Shown here piece after piece: positions 7,383 through 12,524 of a DNA stretch of 12,524 bases. Where the stretch lies: the NCBI GenBank assembly GCA_009780445.1, contig WRAA01000032.1:1-12524 (forward strand), given 5' to 3'. The notes under the pieces were generated by a model. It was not told where the DNA came from. It ran no database searches and saw only the letters and a program-made list of their open reading frames with translations. A program made the translations under genes and the position numbers. This DNA is from Defluviitaleaceae bacterium (GTDB lineage: Bacteria; Bacillota; Clostridia; Lachnospirales; WRAA01). Within the stretch, counting starts at the first letter, position 1; each line of letters begins with the position of its first letter.

Positions 7383-8137
7383 TTGTTCATGAGCTTAACA
7401 TGCAGGAGCTTGAGCATCCGTCAAGGTATCTCACCGATAACTACAAGAGAGACGAAGGTTCCAACAACTACAAGATTCTCGACCTTGGCCACCGCGAGCA
7501 TGTCGAGATAATGCGTAATATACGCCTGATTGAAGCTTGGCGCGACATGGACAACGCCGAGGGTTTCACTCTGGACAAGATCGGCAAGAACGTTCTGGAA
7601 CTGCGTAACGGCAGGGATGATGTCGCCTACCGTAAGGCGATCAAGATAAAGATCCGCGGCAACATCAGCGCGGGGTTGGTGGAGGACTTGAACGTGGTCG
7701 CCGATATCCTGTTCGGCGACAGCTTCATATCGGTTTCGGACACTTGGCACCAAGAGTTGTATGACTTTGAGCCTGCCGGTGTTACTCTGCACTTGCATGA
7801 GCTTGGCGGGCTTGATTTTGAGCGCGGCGCGGTGTTTTGGCGTGACATTGCTTTTTTGAACGACATAATGGCCGGCGGTGTGGGGCTTCGTACCAGGCAT
7901 ACGACAGAGCATAATGTTGGAGTGTACCACGCGGCGGGGTTAAGCGCGTTGTTGAGTGAATACATCATCTGCGACGAAACCCCGATAGCGGCTGACATTT
8001 ACAGCTACCACGCGGCGGGCTTATCGGCCGTGAGCCGCGAGTTTATCATAACCGACACAGAACCTATTACGGGCGATGTAACCGACTACAGCGCGGTAGG
8101 ATTGATCGAGTTTGGAAGGGAGGTACACCACGAATGA
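7379..8137 (+). CDS. Wedge/tail protein, DUF2612 or gpI-like, with C-terminal 27-residue repeats
   Basis: This encodes 252 residues. The N-terminal 100 residues carry IEAWRDMDNAEGFTLDKIGKNVLELRNGRDDVAYRKAIKIKI, whose LDKIG...R-x-x-x-D-D-x-x-YR pattern is typical of the DUF2612 / tail protein I group. These proteins act as the third wedge component and hold the fibre network. A beta-rich middle (FEPAGVTLHLHELGGLDF) follows. From residue 183 come three tandem units starting YHAAGLSALL, YHAAGLSAVS and YSAVGLIEFG, spaced exactly 27 residues (81 nt), the last one partial. Such units are not part of the core family and may be the fibre docking site (inference). The GTG start overlaps the gpJ stop, and the TGA overlaps the ATG of the next fibre gene. 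GTG usage and spacing suggest coupling. Confidence 0.75.
   Translation: MIVHELNMQELEHPSRYLTDNYKRDEGSNNYKILDLGHREHVEIMRNIRLIEAWRDMDNAEGFTLDKIGKNVLELRNGRDDVAYRKAIKIKIRGNISAGLVEDLNVVADILFGDSFISVSDTWHQELYDFEPAGVTLHLHELGGLDFERGAVFWRDIAFLNDIMAGGVGLRTRHTTEHNVGVYHAAGLSALLSEYIICDETPIAADIYSYHAAGLSAVSREFIITDTEPITGDVTDYSAVGLIEFGREVHHE
7925..8134 (+). repeat. In-frame tandem repeat, 81-nt period, about 2.6 copies
   Basis: Copies begin at 7925, 8006 and 8087. The first two share TACCACGCGGCGGG exactly, and the third has TACAGCGCGGTAGG. In protein this gives Y-[HS]-A-[AV]-G-L, then a hydrophobic stretch with E-[YF]-I-I, an acidic D-E-T-P or T-E-P turn and a short end. The third copy is cut by the stop codon. 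It encodes the C-terminal arm of the wedge protein that lies immediately upstream of the fibre genes. Confidence 0.75.
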
Positions 8138-8859
8138 GCGGAAACATTCACATGGCGTTGACGGCCAAGGGGCAGGCTCTTAACGCAAAGATTCAGAAGG
8201 GTGACGGCACGGTGCCGCTTGAGATAACGCGGATAGTCACTGCATCTGGTTACAGCGAGGATCCTCTGAACCTTGAGGATGTGGTGGACATGCGGCAGAC
8301 CGCAACCATCACGGAGCGCAAGACCTTCGGCGTACGCGCGTCCGTAACCGTTATTTTGAGCAACCAGGGCAACCCTTCGGCGGGCGAAGAGCCTCTGCGC
8401 GAAGGTTACGAGCTGCGCCAGATCGGCTGTTTTGCCATAGACCCCGACGATGGCGAGATCCTCTACCGCATAAGCCAGTTCGAACGTCCAAACTGGATCC
8501 CCGCGGCTTCGGAGATGGGCTGGACGGTTAATCCGACGTGGAACTTTGTCACGGGCAACGCCAAGGACGTTATCGTGCAGATCGACCCCAAGGGGCTGGC
8601 CACGCGGGAGAATGTCTGGAACAGCGTGGAGCTGTCCGACAGGGATGTGCCTGATTTCGGGGTGCGCACGCACTACCGCATAGTGCGGGAGGTTGCGGAC
8701 TACGTGCTACGGAGCTTTGGGCAAGGTGCGGAGCGGCCTGTATATGTGCCGGTACAGGGCTTGCTTGATGTTGATGGTGTGAGCGTTCAAAAGGCAGTGC
8801 TTCAATTGGGCGACGGCAGCACCGTGCCGCTAAGCTTGCATATTAATCGGGAGGGATAA
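8134..8859 (+). CDS. Proximal tail fibre protein, tail-collar fibre N-terminal (DUF3751-like)
   Basis: This encodes 241 residues. The opening HMALTAKGQALNAKIQKGDG with PLEITRIVTASGYS, followed by LEDVVDMRQTATITERKTF, a strand VTVILSNQG, and YELRQIGCFAIDPDDGEILYRISQF, is the standard layout of the phage tail-collar fibre N-terminal domain that plugs fibres into the baseplate. The domain fills about residues 5-140. The rest (140-241) is a less typical stretch with a helix (HYRIVREVADYVLRSFGQG) and a short strand-rich end (VQGLLDVDGVSVQKAVLQLG). In most phages this domain heads a single long fibre; here the chain stops and two further fibre genes follow, so it is probably an anchor or adaptor subunit. 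The ATG overlaps the previous stop and is preceded by GGGAGG. Confidence 0.75.
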   Translation: MSGNIHMALTAKGQALNAKIQKGDGTVPLEITRIVTASGYSEDPLNLEDVVDMRQTATITERKTFGVRASVTVILSNQGNPSAGEEPLREGYELRQIGCFAIDPDDGEILYRISQFERPNWIPAASEMGWTVNPTWNFVTGNAKDVIVQIDPKGLATRENVWNSVELSDRDVPDFGVRTHYRIVREVADYVLRSFGQGAERPVYVPVQGLLDVDGVSVQKAVLQLGDGSTVPLSLHINREG

Positions 8860-8863
8860 GGAC

Positions 8864-9196
8864 ATGGAGACAGCAAGATTAGGCTGGGGCGATCCGTTCA
8901 GGCCTGTGGCGTTAAGTGCCGCGCCTGTGCCGTTCGGAGGCATGGCAAACGTGGATCTGAATGACCTTCGCGCGCACAACACATTTGTGCTGGGAACGTT
9001 GCGGACAGATACATTGAACCGCCCGCCGCAGATTCCCACGGGAACGGTGTGTATGCTGGAGATTCTCACAGGCGGCACAAACCGCACACTACAGCGCATT
9101 ACCACCATGGAGGCACCGATAAGGGTCGTGCTGAGGGCAGCCAACGGAGCGTCGTGGACGGATTGGATCGAACCGGCCTTCGCGGCGGCTGAATAG
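8864..9196 (+). CDS. Small fibre protein with pyocin-knob-like domain
   Basis: This encodes 110 residues. The core LNRPPQIPTGTVCMLEIL, then TLQRITTMEAPIRVVLRAAN, then WTDWIEP shows the order N-x-P...G-x-x-x-x-L, Q-R...R-x-x-x-x, W-x-x-W that marks the pyocin-knob type domain of tailocin and phage fibres. The domain covers residues about 42-106. Upstream of it are a Pro-rich linker and a short helix. The gene is separated from the proximal fibre gene by only 4 nt and follows GGGAGGG 8 nt before the ATG. It probably forms a knob on the fibre or a spacer subunit. Being a stand-alone domain is odd, since knobs are usually inside a long fibre. The family call is by pattern only. Confidence 0.6.
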   Translation: METARLGWGDPFRPVALSAAPVPFGGMANVDLNDLRAHNTFVLGTLRTDTLNRPPQIPTGTVCMLEILTGGTNRTLQRITTMEAPIRVVLRAANGASWTDWIEPAFAAAE

Positions 9197-9213
9197 CATT
9201 ACGGAGGTGTGAT

Positions 9214-10272
9214 ATGAGCGAATTTGCAGGAGCGTATATAAGCGAAATAAGGGTCTTGTGCGACCCGACCAACCCTAGCGGCACCCACAAGGTTGTCCTG
9301 CCCGTGACATCTGTGGAGGCAGTGTTCGATACGCAGACAGGCCAAAGCCTTACCGAAGTACTGCGGCAGCTGGTTTCATCCGACACCGAAGTCATCGACA
9401 ACCTGACATCCTCCAGCGCGGTTGCGGCCTTGTCGGCCAACCAAGGCAGGGTTCTCAAGCTGATGGTCAACTCGCTAGACGAGAAGCTCAACAGCCTTAC
9501 GGGCTTCAACATCACCGGTGCCGTAGATAGGTTTGCCGACTTACCCGATCCGTTGGGGCTTCCCTCCGGCACCATCTACCTTGTGCGCACGGACGAGACC
9601 CGCGGCAATGTTACGGCGATCTATGAGGTTAATTCTTCGCAGGCGTGGGTGTTCCTTGCCGAGTTTACGATAAACTTAGAGGGCTATGTCACCACGGTGA
9701 TGCTGGATATCGCCATCCAGAACGTACTCAGCACCTTGGAACAAGTTGTGCTGACCCGTGCGCCCGCAAGCACGGCCTTAAGTACTGCACAGTGGACAAA
9801 TGCCCGTGCGGCGTTGCTGGATAGGTTGGACGCGACAATCAGCAGCCGTGCGGCGGCAAGCACAGCGTTGAGTGCTGCCGTATGGACAAATGCCCGTGCG
9901 GCGTTGCTGGATAGGCTGGCCAACTTTCCTGCTAGTGGAGGGGTGGGGATAAATGTTTCTGTTCAGAGAGGGGTTGGGAGCTTCCCTATATCACACACTA
10001 ATGGTATGCAGGTTGCTTATAGTCAGAGAGCCTCTATATCAATCGGAACAATTGTGCCTTCACGCTCACTTGTCATTGTTACAGGTCCTCAAACTCCGAT
10101 ATCAGGCCTAGCTGGTATGAGGGAATCTGACGGTGTACCTGTTGGCGTTGTTTCACTGCAAGCTCAAACGCTCACAGTAAGCATAGGTGAAGGGAGATTT
10201 CAACATCCTGATAGTGTTTTTTTCTCGTGGGTGCTTCCAAAATTTTCGTGGGAAATAATAACATTTACTTAA
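9214..10272 (+). CDS. Distal tail fibre / receptor-binding protein with 30-residue repeats
   Basis: This encodes 352 residues. The N-terminus is a small beta domain. SAVAALSANQGRVLKLMV (residues 69-86) is a linker motif common in phage fibres, followed by VDRFADLPDP and GTIYLVRTDE with IYEV, typical of fibre repeats that end in a Trp-containing strand. Two 30-residue units start at residue 182: RAPASTALSTAQWTNARAAL and RAAASTALSAAVWTNARAAL, each followed by LDRL. They resemble the ST-ALS-x-x-x-WTNARA-x-x-LD repeats seen in many fibres. After residue about 240 a different, Ser/Val-rich domain ends in SWEIITF, probably the receptor-binding tip. GC falls from about 60% before 9900 to 45% in 9961-10260, suggesting exchange of the tip by recombination. 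The start follows CGGAGG. Confidence 0.75.
   Translation: MSEFAGAYISEIRVLCDPTNPSGTHKVVLPVTSVEAVFDTQTGQSLTEVLRQLVSSDTEVIDNLTSSSAVAALSANQGRVLKLMVNSLDEKLNSLTGFNITGAVDRFADLPDPLGLPSGTIYLVRTDETRGNVTAIYEVNSSQAWVFLAEFTINLEGYVTTVMLDIAIQNVLSTLEQVVLTRAPASTALSTAQWTNARAALLDRLDATISSRAAASTALSAAVWTNARAALLDRLANFPASGGVGINVSVQRGVGSFPISHTNGMQVAYSQRASISIGTIVPSRSLVIVTGPQTPISGLAGMRESDGVPVGVVSLQAQTLTVSIGEGRFQHPDSVFFSWVLPKFSWEIITFT
9757..9925 (+). repeat. In-frame direct repeat, 90-nt period, in distal fibre gene
   Basis: Unit 1 spans 9757-9846, and unit 2 starts at 9847 and fades near 9925. A 33-nt block is identical in both (9793-9825 and 9883-9915), while the parts before it differ at several silent and non-silent positions. 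The high nucleotide identity points to recent duplication or gene conversion. Copy number could change by recombination and would alter fibre length. Confidence 0.85.
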
Positions 10273-10286
10273 TTGAGAGGTGACAC

Positions 10287-10685
10287 ATGCCAAATTACGC
10301 GCAATTGCACAGGAATGCTAATGGAGATAGTTACGTACTTGCAGTAACCGCCACAACCGGCATTGTAGATAATTCCAACATGATAGAAATCAACGAGTGC
10401 GACGGGAGCTTACTGGGATGTCTCTACCAAGACGGCAAGTTCATCTCTATGGAACACTTCGCAAGTTTGGACGCGGACAGCATAGTGACAGAAATCGTCA
10501 CGCACCCAAGCAATGCGCCTGTGCCGCGCAGTTTGCAGGGCATGGTCAAGGTTGGCCGGCATGAGGCGTACTCGCTGATCGGCTGCAAGTACGTTGACGG
10601 CGAGTTCATCCGCACAGACCCGCAGAAGGAGCAGCTGGACAAGATTCAGGCCATGCTGGAGCAGCTGCTGGGCAGGCAGTCGTAG
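10287..10685 (+). CDS. Small fibre-associated protein of unknown function, with duplicated motif
   Basis: This encodes 132 residues and I cannot name it firmly. It starts with YAQLHRNANGDSYVLAV and then MIEIN. A motif SLLGCLYQDGKFI (residues 41-53) is repeated as SLIGCKYVDGEFI (96-108), so the protein seems to hold two copies of a small strand-turn-strand unit. It ends in a short charged helix (KEQLDKIQAMLEQLLGRQS) that may oligomerise. Its place directly after the distal fibre is where fibre chaperones, caps or XkdW-like proteins are found in PBSX-like operons. The first third shares the lower GC of the upstream fibre tip and the last part is richer in GC, so a recombination joint may lie inside the gene. 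The ATG is 6 nt after GAGAGG. The function given is inference from position. Confidence 0.6.
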   Translation: MPNYAQLHRNANGDSYVLAVTATTGIVDNSNMIEINECDGSLLGCLYQDGKFISMEHFASLDADSIVTEIVTHPSNAPVPRSLQGMVKVGRHEAYSLIGCKYVDGEFIRTDPQKEQLDKIQAMLEQLLGRQS

Positions 10686-10710
10686 TTCAAAATAAGGAGG
10701 TAGATGCGGT

Positions 10711-11040
10711 ATGGATGTACGAGAACTTATTGTATCAGAAGTTCGCAGGGAGGTTCAGGAGGCTTTGAGCGAGATGCCGGGCGCGGCAAAGCCTGTGAAA
10801 ATTACGCCAAGCAAGGCCGAAAAACCTACTGACGTATGCAAGGTATTGATGTGGTTGTTCACCGGCGTGTTCCTTGTTACACATGTGATGTCGGCGGTCT
10901 CATGGCTTGCGTTCGGCGAAGTGCCGCATGAGCTGTTCAGCAATATCTGGCTGCCGTACGGTATTGCGCTATCGGCCTATTACGGCAAGGATGCGTATGA
11001 GCAGTGCAACAGGACACAGAGGCCGGGTGATTGGCAGTGA
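10711..11040 (+). CDS. Small two-helix membrane protein, holin candidate
   Basis: This encodes 109 residues. The N-terminal 20 residues form a charged amphipathic helix, followed by a Pro/Lys-rich linker. Two hydrophobic segments are clear: about 45-68 (VLMWLFTGVFLVTHVMSAVSWLAF) and about 78-91 (NIWLPYGIALSAYY), with a polar tail after them. Size, topology and position at the end of the tail operon fit a class II-like holin, which would make holes in the cytoplasmic membrane to end the cycle. No endolysin gene follows, so the lysis role is not confirmed; it could also be a membrane-bound tail or superinfection-exclusion protein. AGGAGG ends 10 nt before the ATG. A nearer ATG at 10704 is in another frame. 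Confidence 0.5.
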   Translation: MDVRELIVSEVRREVQEALSEMPGAAKPVKITPSKAEKPTDVCKVLMWLFTGVFLVTHVMSAVSWLAFGEVPHELFSNIWLPYGIALSAYYGKDAYEQCNRTQRPGDWQ

Positions 11041-11048
11041 TACAAAAG

Positions 11049-11134
11049 TATGTTGGTTGGTGAGCAGTAGCTTCAACAGGAGTACGGCGATGGGTCTCCC
11101 TTACTGCTGTACTCCTGTCATCAACTTAACCATA
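11049..11134. repeat. 86-nt bulged inverted repeat downstream of holin candidate
   Basis: The inner stem is ACAGGAGTACGGC (11076-11088) with GCTGTACTCCTGT (11106-11118), 13 bp with one G-U. The outer stem is GTTGGTGA (11056-11063) with TCATCAAC (11118-11125), extended by TATG (11049-11052) with CATA (11131-11134). A12-nt unpaired stretch lies on the left side only. AGCAGTA (11063-11069) can alternatively pair with TACTGCT (11102-11108), which would break the inner stem. No T-run follows on the + strand, so it is not a clear terminator. It marks the end of the structural operon. Confidence 0.65.
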
Positions 11135-11191
11135 AAAAGTCGGTAAACACCTTCTAAAACAAAAAAGAAAAAAGAAAAAACAACAAAGAAA

Positions 11192-11240
11192 AAAGCTATC
11201 AATATTTATTTCGAGGAGTGATTCCGATATGAATAGCTTT
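11192..11240 (+). promoter_or_regulatory. Possible start-site hairpin of the methyltransferase gene
   Basis: AAAGCTAT (11192-11199) is complementary to ATAGCTTT (11233-11240), the latter covering codons 2-4. The loop holds the ribosome site GAGGAG (about 11213-11218) and the ATG at 11229-11231 touches the stem. Upstream, 11156-11194 is an A-rich purine tract. A weak translational control is possible; the 8-bp AT-rich stem with a 33-nt loop is only marginally stable. Confidence 0.3.
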
Positions 11241-11987
11241 ATTTCTTGGATGGGCGGCAAGAAGCTGCTCAGAAATGCAATATGCGAATGTTTCCCTGCG
11301 TCAGGCGTGGAGAAGTATGTTGAGGTGTTCGGCGGTGCCGCGTGGATTTTGTTTCATAGGGACAAACACGCCAAGCTGGAGGTTTACAACGACATCAACA
11401 GCAGCTTGGTCAATCTCTTCAAGTGCGTGAAGCATCATCCGAACGCGATAAAGGAAGAGTTGGAGAATGTGCTGTATTCCCGCGTAACATATTCCGAATT
11501 TATGGATCTGCACAGGAACTCTGCGCTGACAGACATCCAACGTGCCGCAATGTATTTCTACATCATCAGGGCAAGCTTTGGTTCGAAGATATCGAGCTTT
11601 GGCGCGAAATCAAGAGATATTACCGATGCAGAGTATCTTTCGGTGATCAAGGAGCGGCTAAAGAGAGTGGTGATCGAAAACAAAAGCTTTGAGAGCTTGA
11701 TCAAGCAATATGATCGCCCACACACGCTTTTCTACTGCGATCCGCCGTATTTTGGCACTGAGCGGTACTACGATCATGGCGGTTCAGACTTTGTTCGAGA
11801 TTCTCATATCAAGTTGGCTGATATCCTGCGTAATATTAAGGGTCGTTGCGTTGTCTCCTATAACGATGACGAATTCATTCGCAGGCTCTATGAAGGGTTC
11901 GATATCGAAGAGGTAAGCCGGCAAAACAACCTAAGCCCACACAATGGTCAAGAAGCGTACAGAGAGTTGTTGATCAAGAACTACTAA
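11229..11987 (+). CDS. dam: DNA adenine methyltransferase (Dam family, N6-adenine)
   Basis: This 252-residue enzyme should transfer a methyl group from S-adenosylmethionine to adenine N6. Seen motifs: FISWMGGKK (residues 4-12), VEVFGGAAW (31-39, SAM-binding motif I), a following EVYNDIN strand (51-57), a central target-recognition region (about 85-150), the catalytic DPPY at 171-174, VSYNDDE (209-215), and the common ending ELLIKNY. Length and motif order fit an intact D12-class enzyme. No restriction enzyme lies beside it, so it is an orphan. In prophages such enzymes protect DNA from restriction or modulate gene timing. GC in the counted stretches (42-57%) is below that of most tail genes, suggesting a separately acquired gene. 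The sequence specificity cannot be read from the sequence here; GATC is the usual target. Confidence 0.9.
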   Translation: MNSFISWMGGKKLLRNAICECFPASGVEKYVEVFGGAAWILFHRDKHAKLEVYNDINSSLVNLFKCVKHHPNAIKEELENVLYSRVTYSEFMDLHRNSALTDIQRAAMYFYIIRASFGSKISSFGAKSRDITDAEYLSVIKERLKRVVIENKSFESLIKQYDRPHTLFYCDPPYFGTERYYDHGGSDFVRDSHIKLADILRNIKGRCVVSYNDDEFIRRLYEGFDIEEVSRQNNLSPHNGQEAYRELLIKNY

Positions 11988-11999
11988 GCTTCTTTTTTT
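11950..11999 (+). terminator. Weak candidate terminator after methyltransferase
   Basis: AAGAAGC (11950-11956) can pair with GCTTCTT (11988-11994), followed by a T-run reaching 11999. The loop is 31 nt and contains the palindrome TTGATCAA, so the hairpin is weak. The T-run right after the stop codon is the main support. Confidence 0.3.
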
Positions 12000-12025
12000 G
12001 CGGTTGAAATTACCTATTTCGCACG

Positions 12026-12116
12026 ACTATTACAGAATTTATTCAGAATCACCTGTTACCCATTTAGTTTTATTATTACGTTTCTACATAACTATTACGA
12101 AAATCGTTAGTATAAT
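12026..12116 (+). promoter_or_regulatory. AT-rich promoter/operator region of the regulator gene
   Basis: A consensus -10 box TATAAT lies at 12111-12116, 33 nt before the regulator start; the hexamer 17 nt upstream (ATAACT, 12088-12093) is a poor -35. A near-dyad TTACGA-AAA-TCGTTA (12095-12109) sits between the two boxes and is a natural candidate for an autoregulatory operator. ACTATTAC occurs twice (12026-12033 and 12091-12098), and CAGAAT twice (12033-12038, 12044-12049). GC in this stretch is 25-37%. Confidence 0.5.
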
Positions 12117-12148
12117 CCCAAGTAAGCAACGCTGGGAGGATTCTATGT

Positions 12149-12409
12149 ATGATAAAGATTCACTTGTCACGGCTACTGGGAGAACTGCGCATAAACCAAG
12201 CGGAGCTATCCAAAAAAACAGAAATACGAGCAGCAACCATCAACGAAATGTACCACGAACTGATCGAGCGTGTAAACCTTGATTACCTTAGCCGCATTTG
12301 CGAAGCCCTAGACTGTGAAGTCTCAGACATCTTGGAATACATACCTGACGACGAGGCCGAACGAGCCAGAAAAGCAAACAGAAACAAGGAAAATAATAAC
12401 AAAATTTAG
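12149..12409 (+). CDS. Small Cro/CI-type helix-turn-helix regulator
   Basis: This encodes 86 residues. The helix-turn-helix is formed by NQAELSKKTEI (16-26) and RAATINEMYHEL (27-38, recognition helix), followed by LDYLSRICEALDCEVSDILEYIP, the standard closing helices of short Cro/CI-like repressors (YozG/HTH_26 type). There is no dimerisation or protease domain, so it is closer to Cro than to a full CI. The C-terminus is a short Arg/Lys/Asn-rich tail. GGGAGGA (12134-12140) lies 8 nt before the ATG at 12149; an ATG at 12145 in another frame is too near it. The dyad over its own promoter suggests self-control. It may set the switch of the prophage or control the methyltransferase next to it; its real targets are unknown. 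Confidence 0.8.
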   Translation: MIKIHLSRLLGELRINQAELSKKTEIRAATINEMYHELIERVNLDYLSRICEALDCEVSDILEYIPDDEAERARKANRNKENNNKI

Positions 12410-12437
12410 CACCTATTTATAGACCGTTTACGAAGTA

Positions 12438-12463
12438 AAAGCCGTCAAGTTTTTGACGGCTTT
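12438..12463. terminator. Hairpin terminator, probably bidirectional
   Basis: AAAGCCGTCAA (12438-12448) and TTGACGGCTTT (12453-12463) form an 11-bp perfect stem with the 4-nt loop GTTT. Read on either strand the stem ends in a short T-run (TTTCT on +, TTTTAC on -). It lies 29 nt after the regulator stop and should end its transcript. Confidence 0.8.
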
Positions 12464-12485
12464 CTAAGCTTGATTAATTCTCATT

Positions 12486-12517
12486 GTTCATGCACAAAAT
12501 TCACATTATTCATGAAC
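12486..12517. repeat. Short inverted repeat at window end
   Basis: GTTCATG (12486-12492) is complementary to CATGAAC (12511-12517), with an 18-nt AT-rich spacer. It follows the terminator, so it may be an operator of a gene beyond the window. No gene can be seen here. Confidence 0.3.
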
Positions 12518-12524
12518 GCTTACA

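Noticed and set aside
9757..9925. Repeats as a CRISPR array or a diversity-generating retroelement template
   Set aside because: The repeat is in frame, coding, with only two copies and no spacers; there is no reverse transcriptase in the window.
11156..11194. A-rich tract as a replication origin or attachment site
   Set aside because: No iterons, integrase or repeated core sequence seen; a leader of the methyltransferase gene is enough to explain it.

Overview
The window is a tail, baseplate and lysis-end segment of a contractile-tailed (myovirus-type) prophage, or possibly a phage-tail-like particle. No capsid, terminase, integrase or host gene is visible, so these two cannot be told apart here. 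GC-rich coding, strong GGAGG ribosome sites, many GTG starts, a PBSX-like tail gene order and a small Cro/CI-type regulator suggest a Bacillota host, probably a clostridial or related lineage. That host call is inference.

All recognised genes are on the + strand. From left to right: the C-terminus of a probable tail-tube protein (to 223); a tail assembly chaperone in two overlapping frames (284-592 and 456-761), which looks like a programmed frameshift pair; the tape measure (754-3627); a Dit-like protein (3643); a baseplate plug (4187); a hub (4512); a very short Gp138-type spike (5312); a gp25/XkdS-like wedge (5668); the baseplate J wedge (6159); a DUF2612/gpI-like wedge (7379) with 27-residue C-terminal repeats; then three separate fibre genes (8134 collar-type anchor, 8864 pyocin-knob-like, 9214 repeat-containing distal fibre) and a small fibre-associated protein (10287). 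The products should make a tail tube measured by the tape protein, a minimal baseplate (plug, hub, spike, wedges) and host-binding fibres.

A two-helix membrane protein (10711, holin candidate) closes the structural operon. No endolysin follows. Instead there is a structured intergenic region, an orphan Dam-family adenine methyltransferase (11229) at about 42-57% GC in the stretches counted, an AT-rich promoter/operator-like region (25-37% GC), an 86-residue Cro/CI-type repressor-like gene (12149) and a hairpin terminator (12438-12463).

The most unusual non-coding feature is an almost fully paired 104-nt imperfect palindrome at 6034-6137. It fills the only sizeable gap in an otherwise overlapping baseplate operon. 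A second long bulged hairpin lies at 11049-11134. The distal fibre shows a sharp GC drop near 9935, consistent with exchange of the receptor-binding tip.
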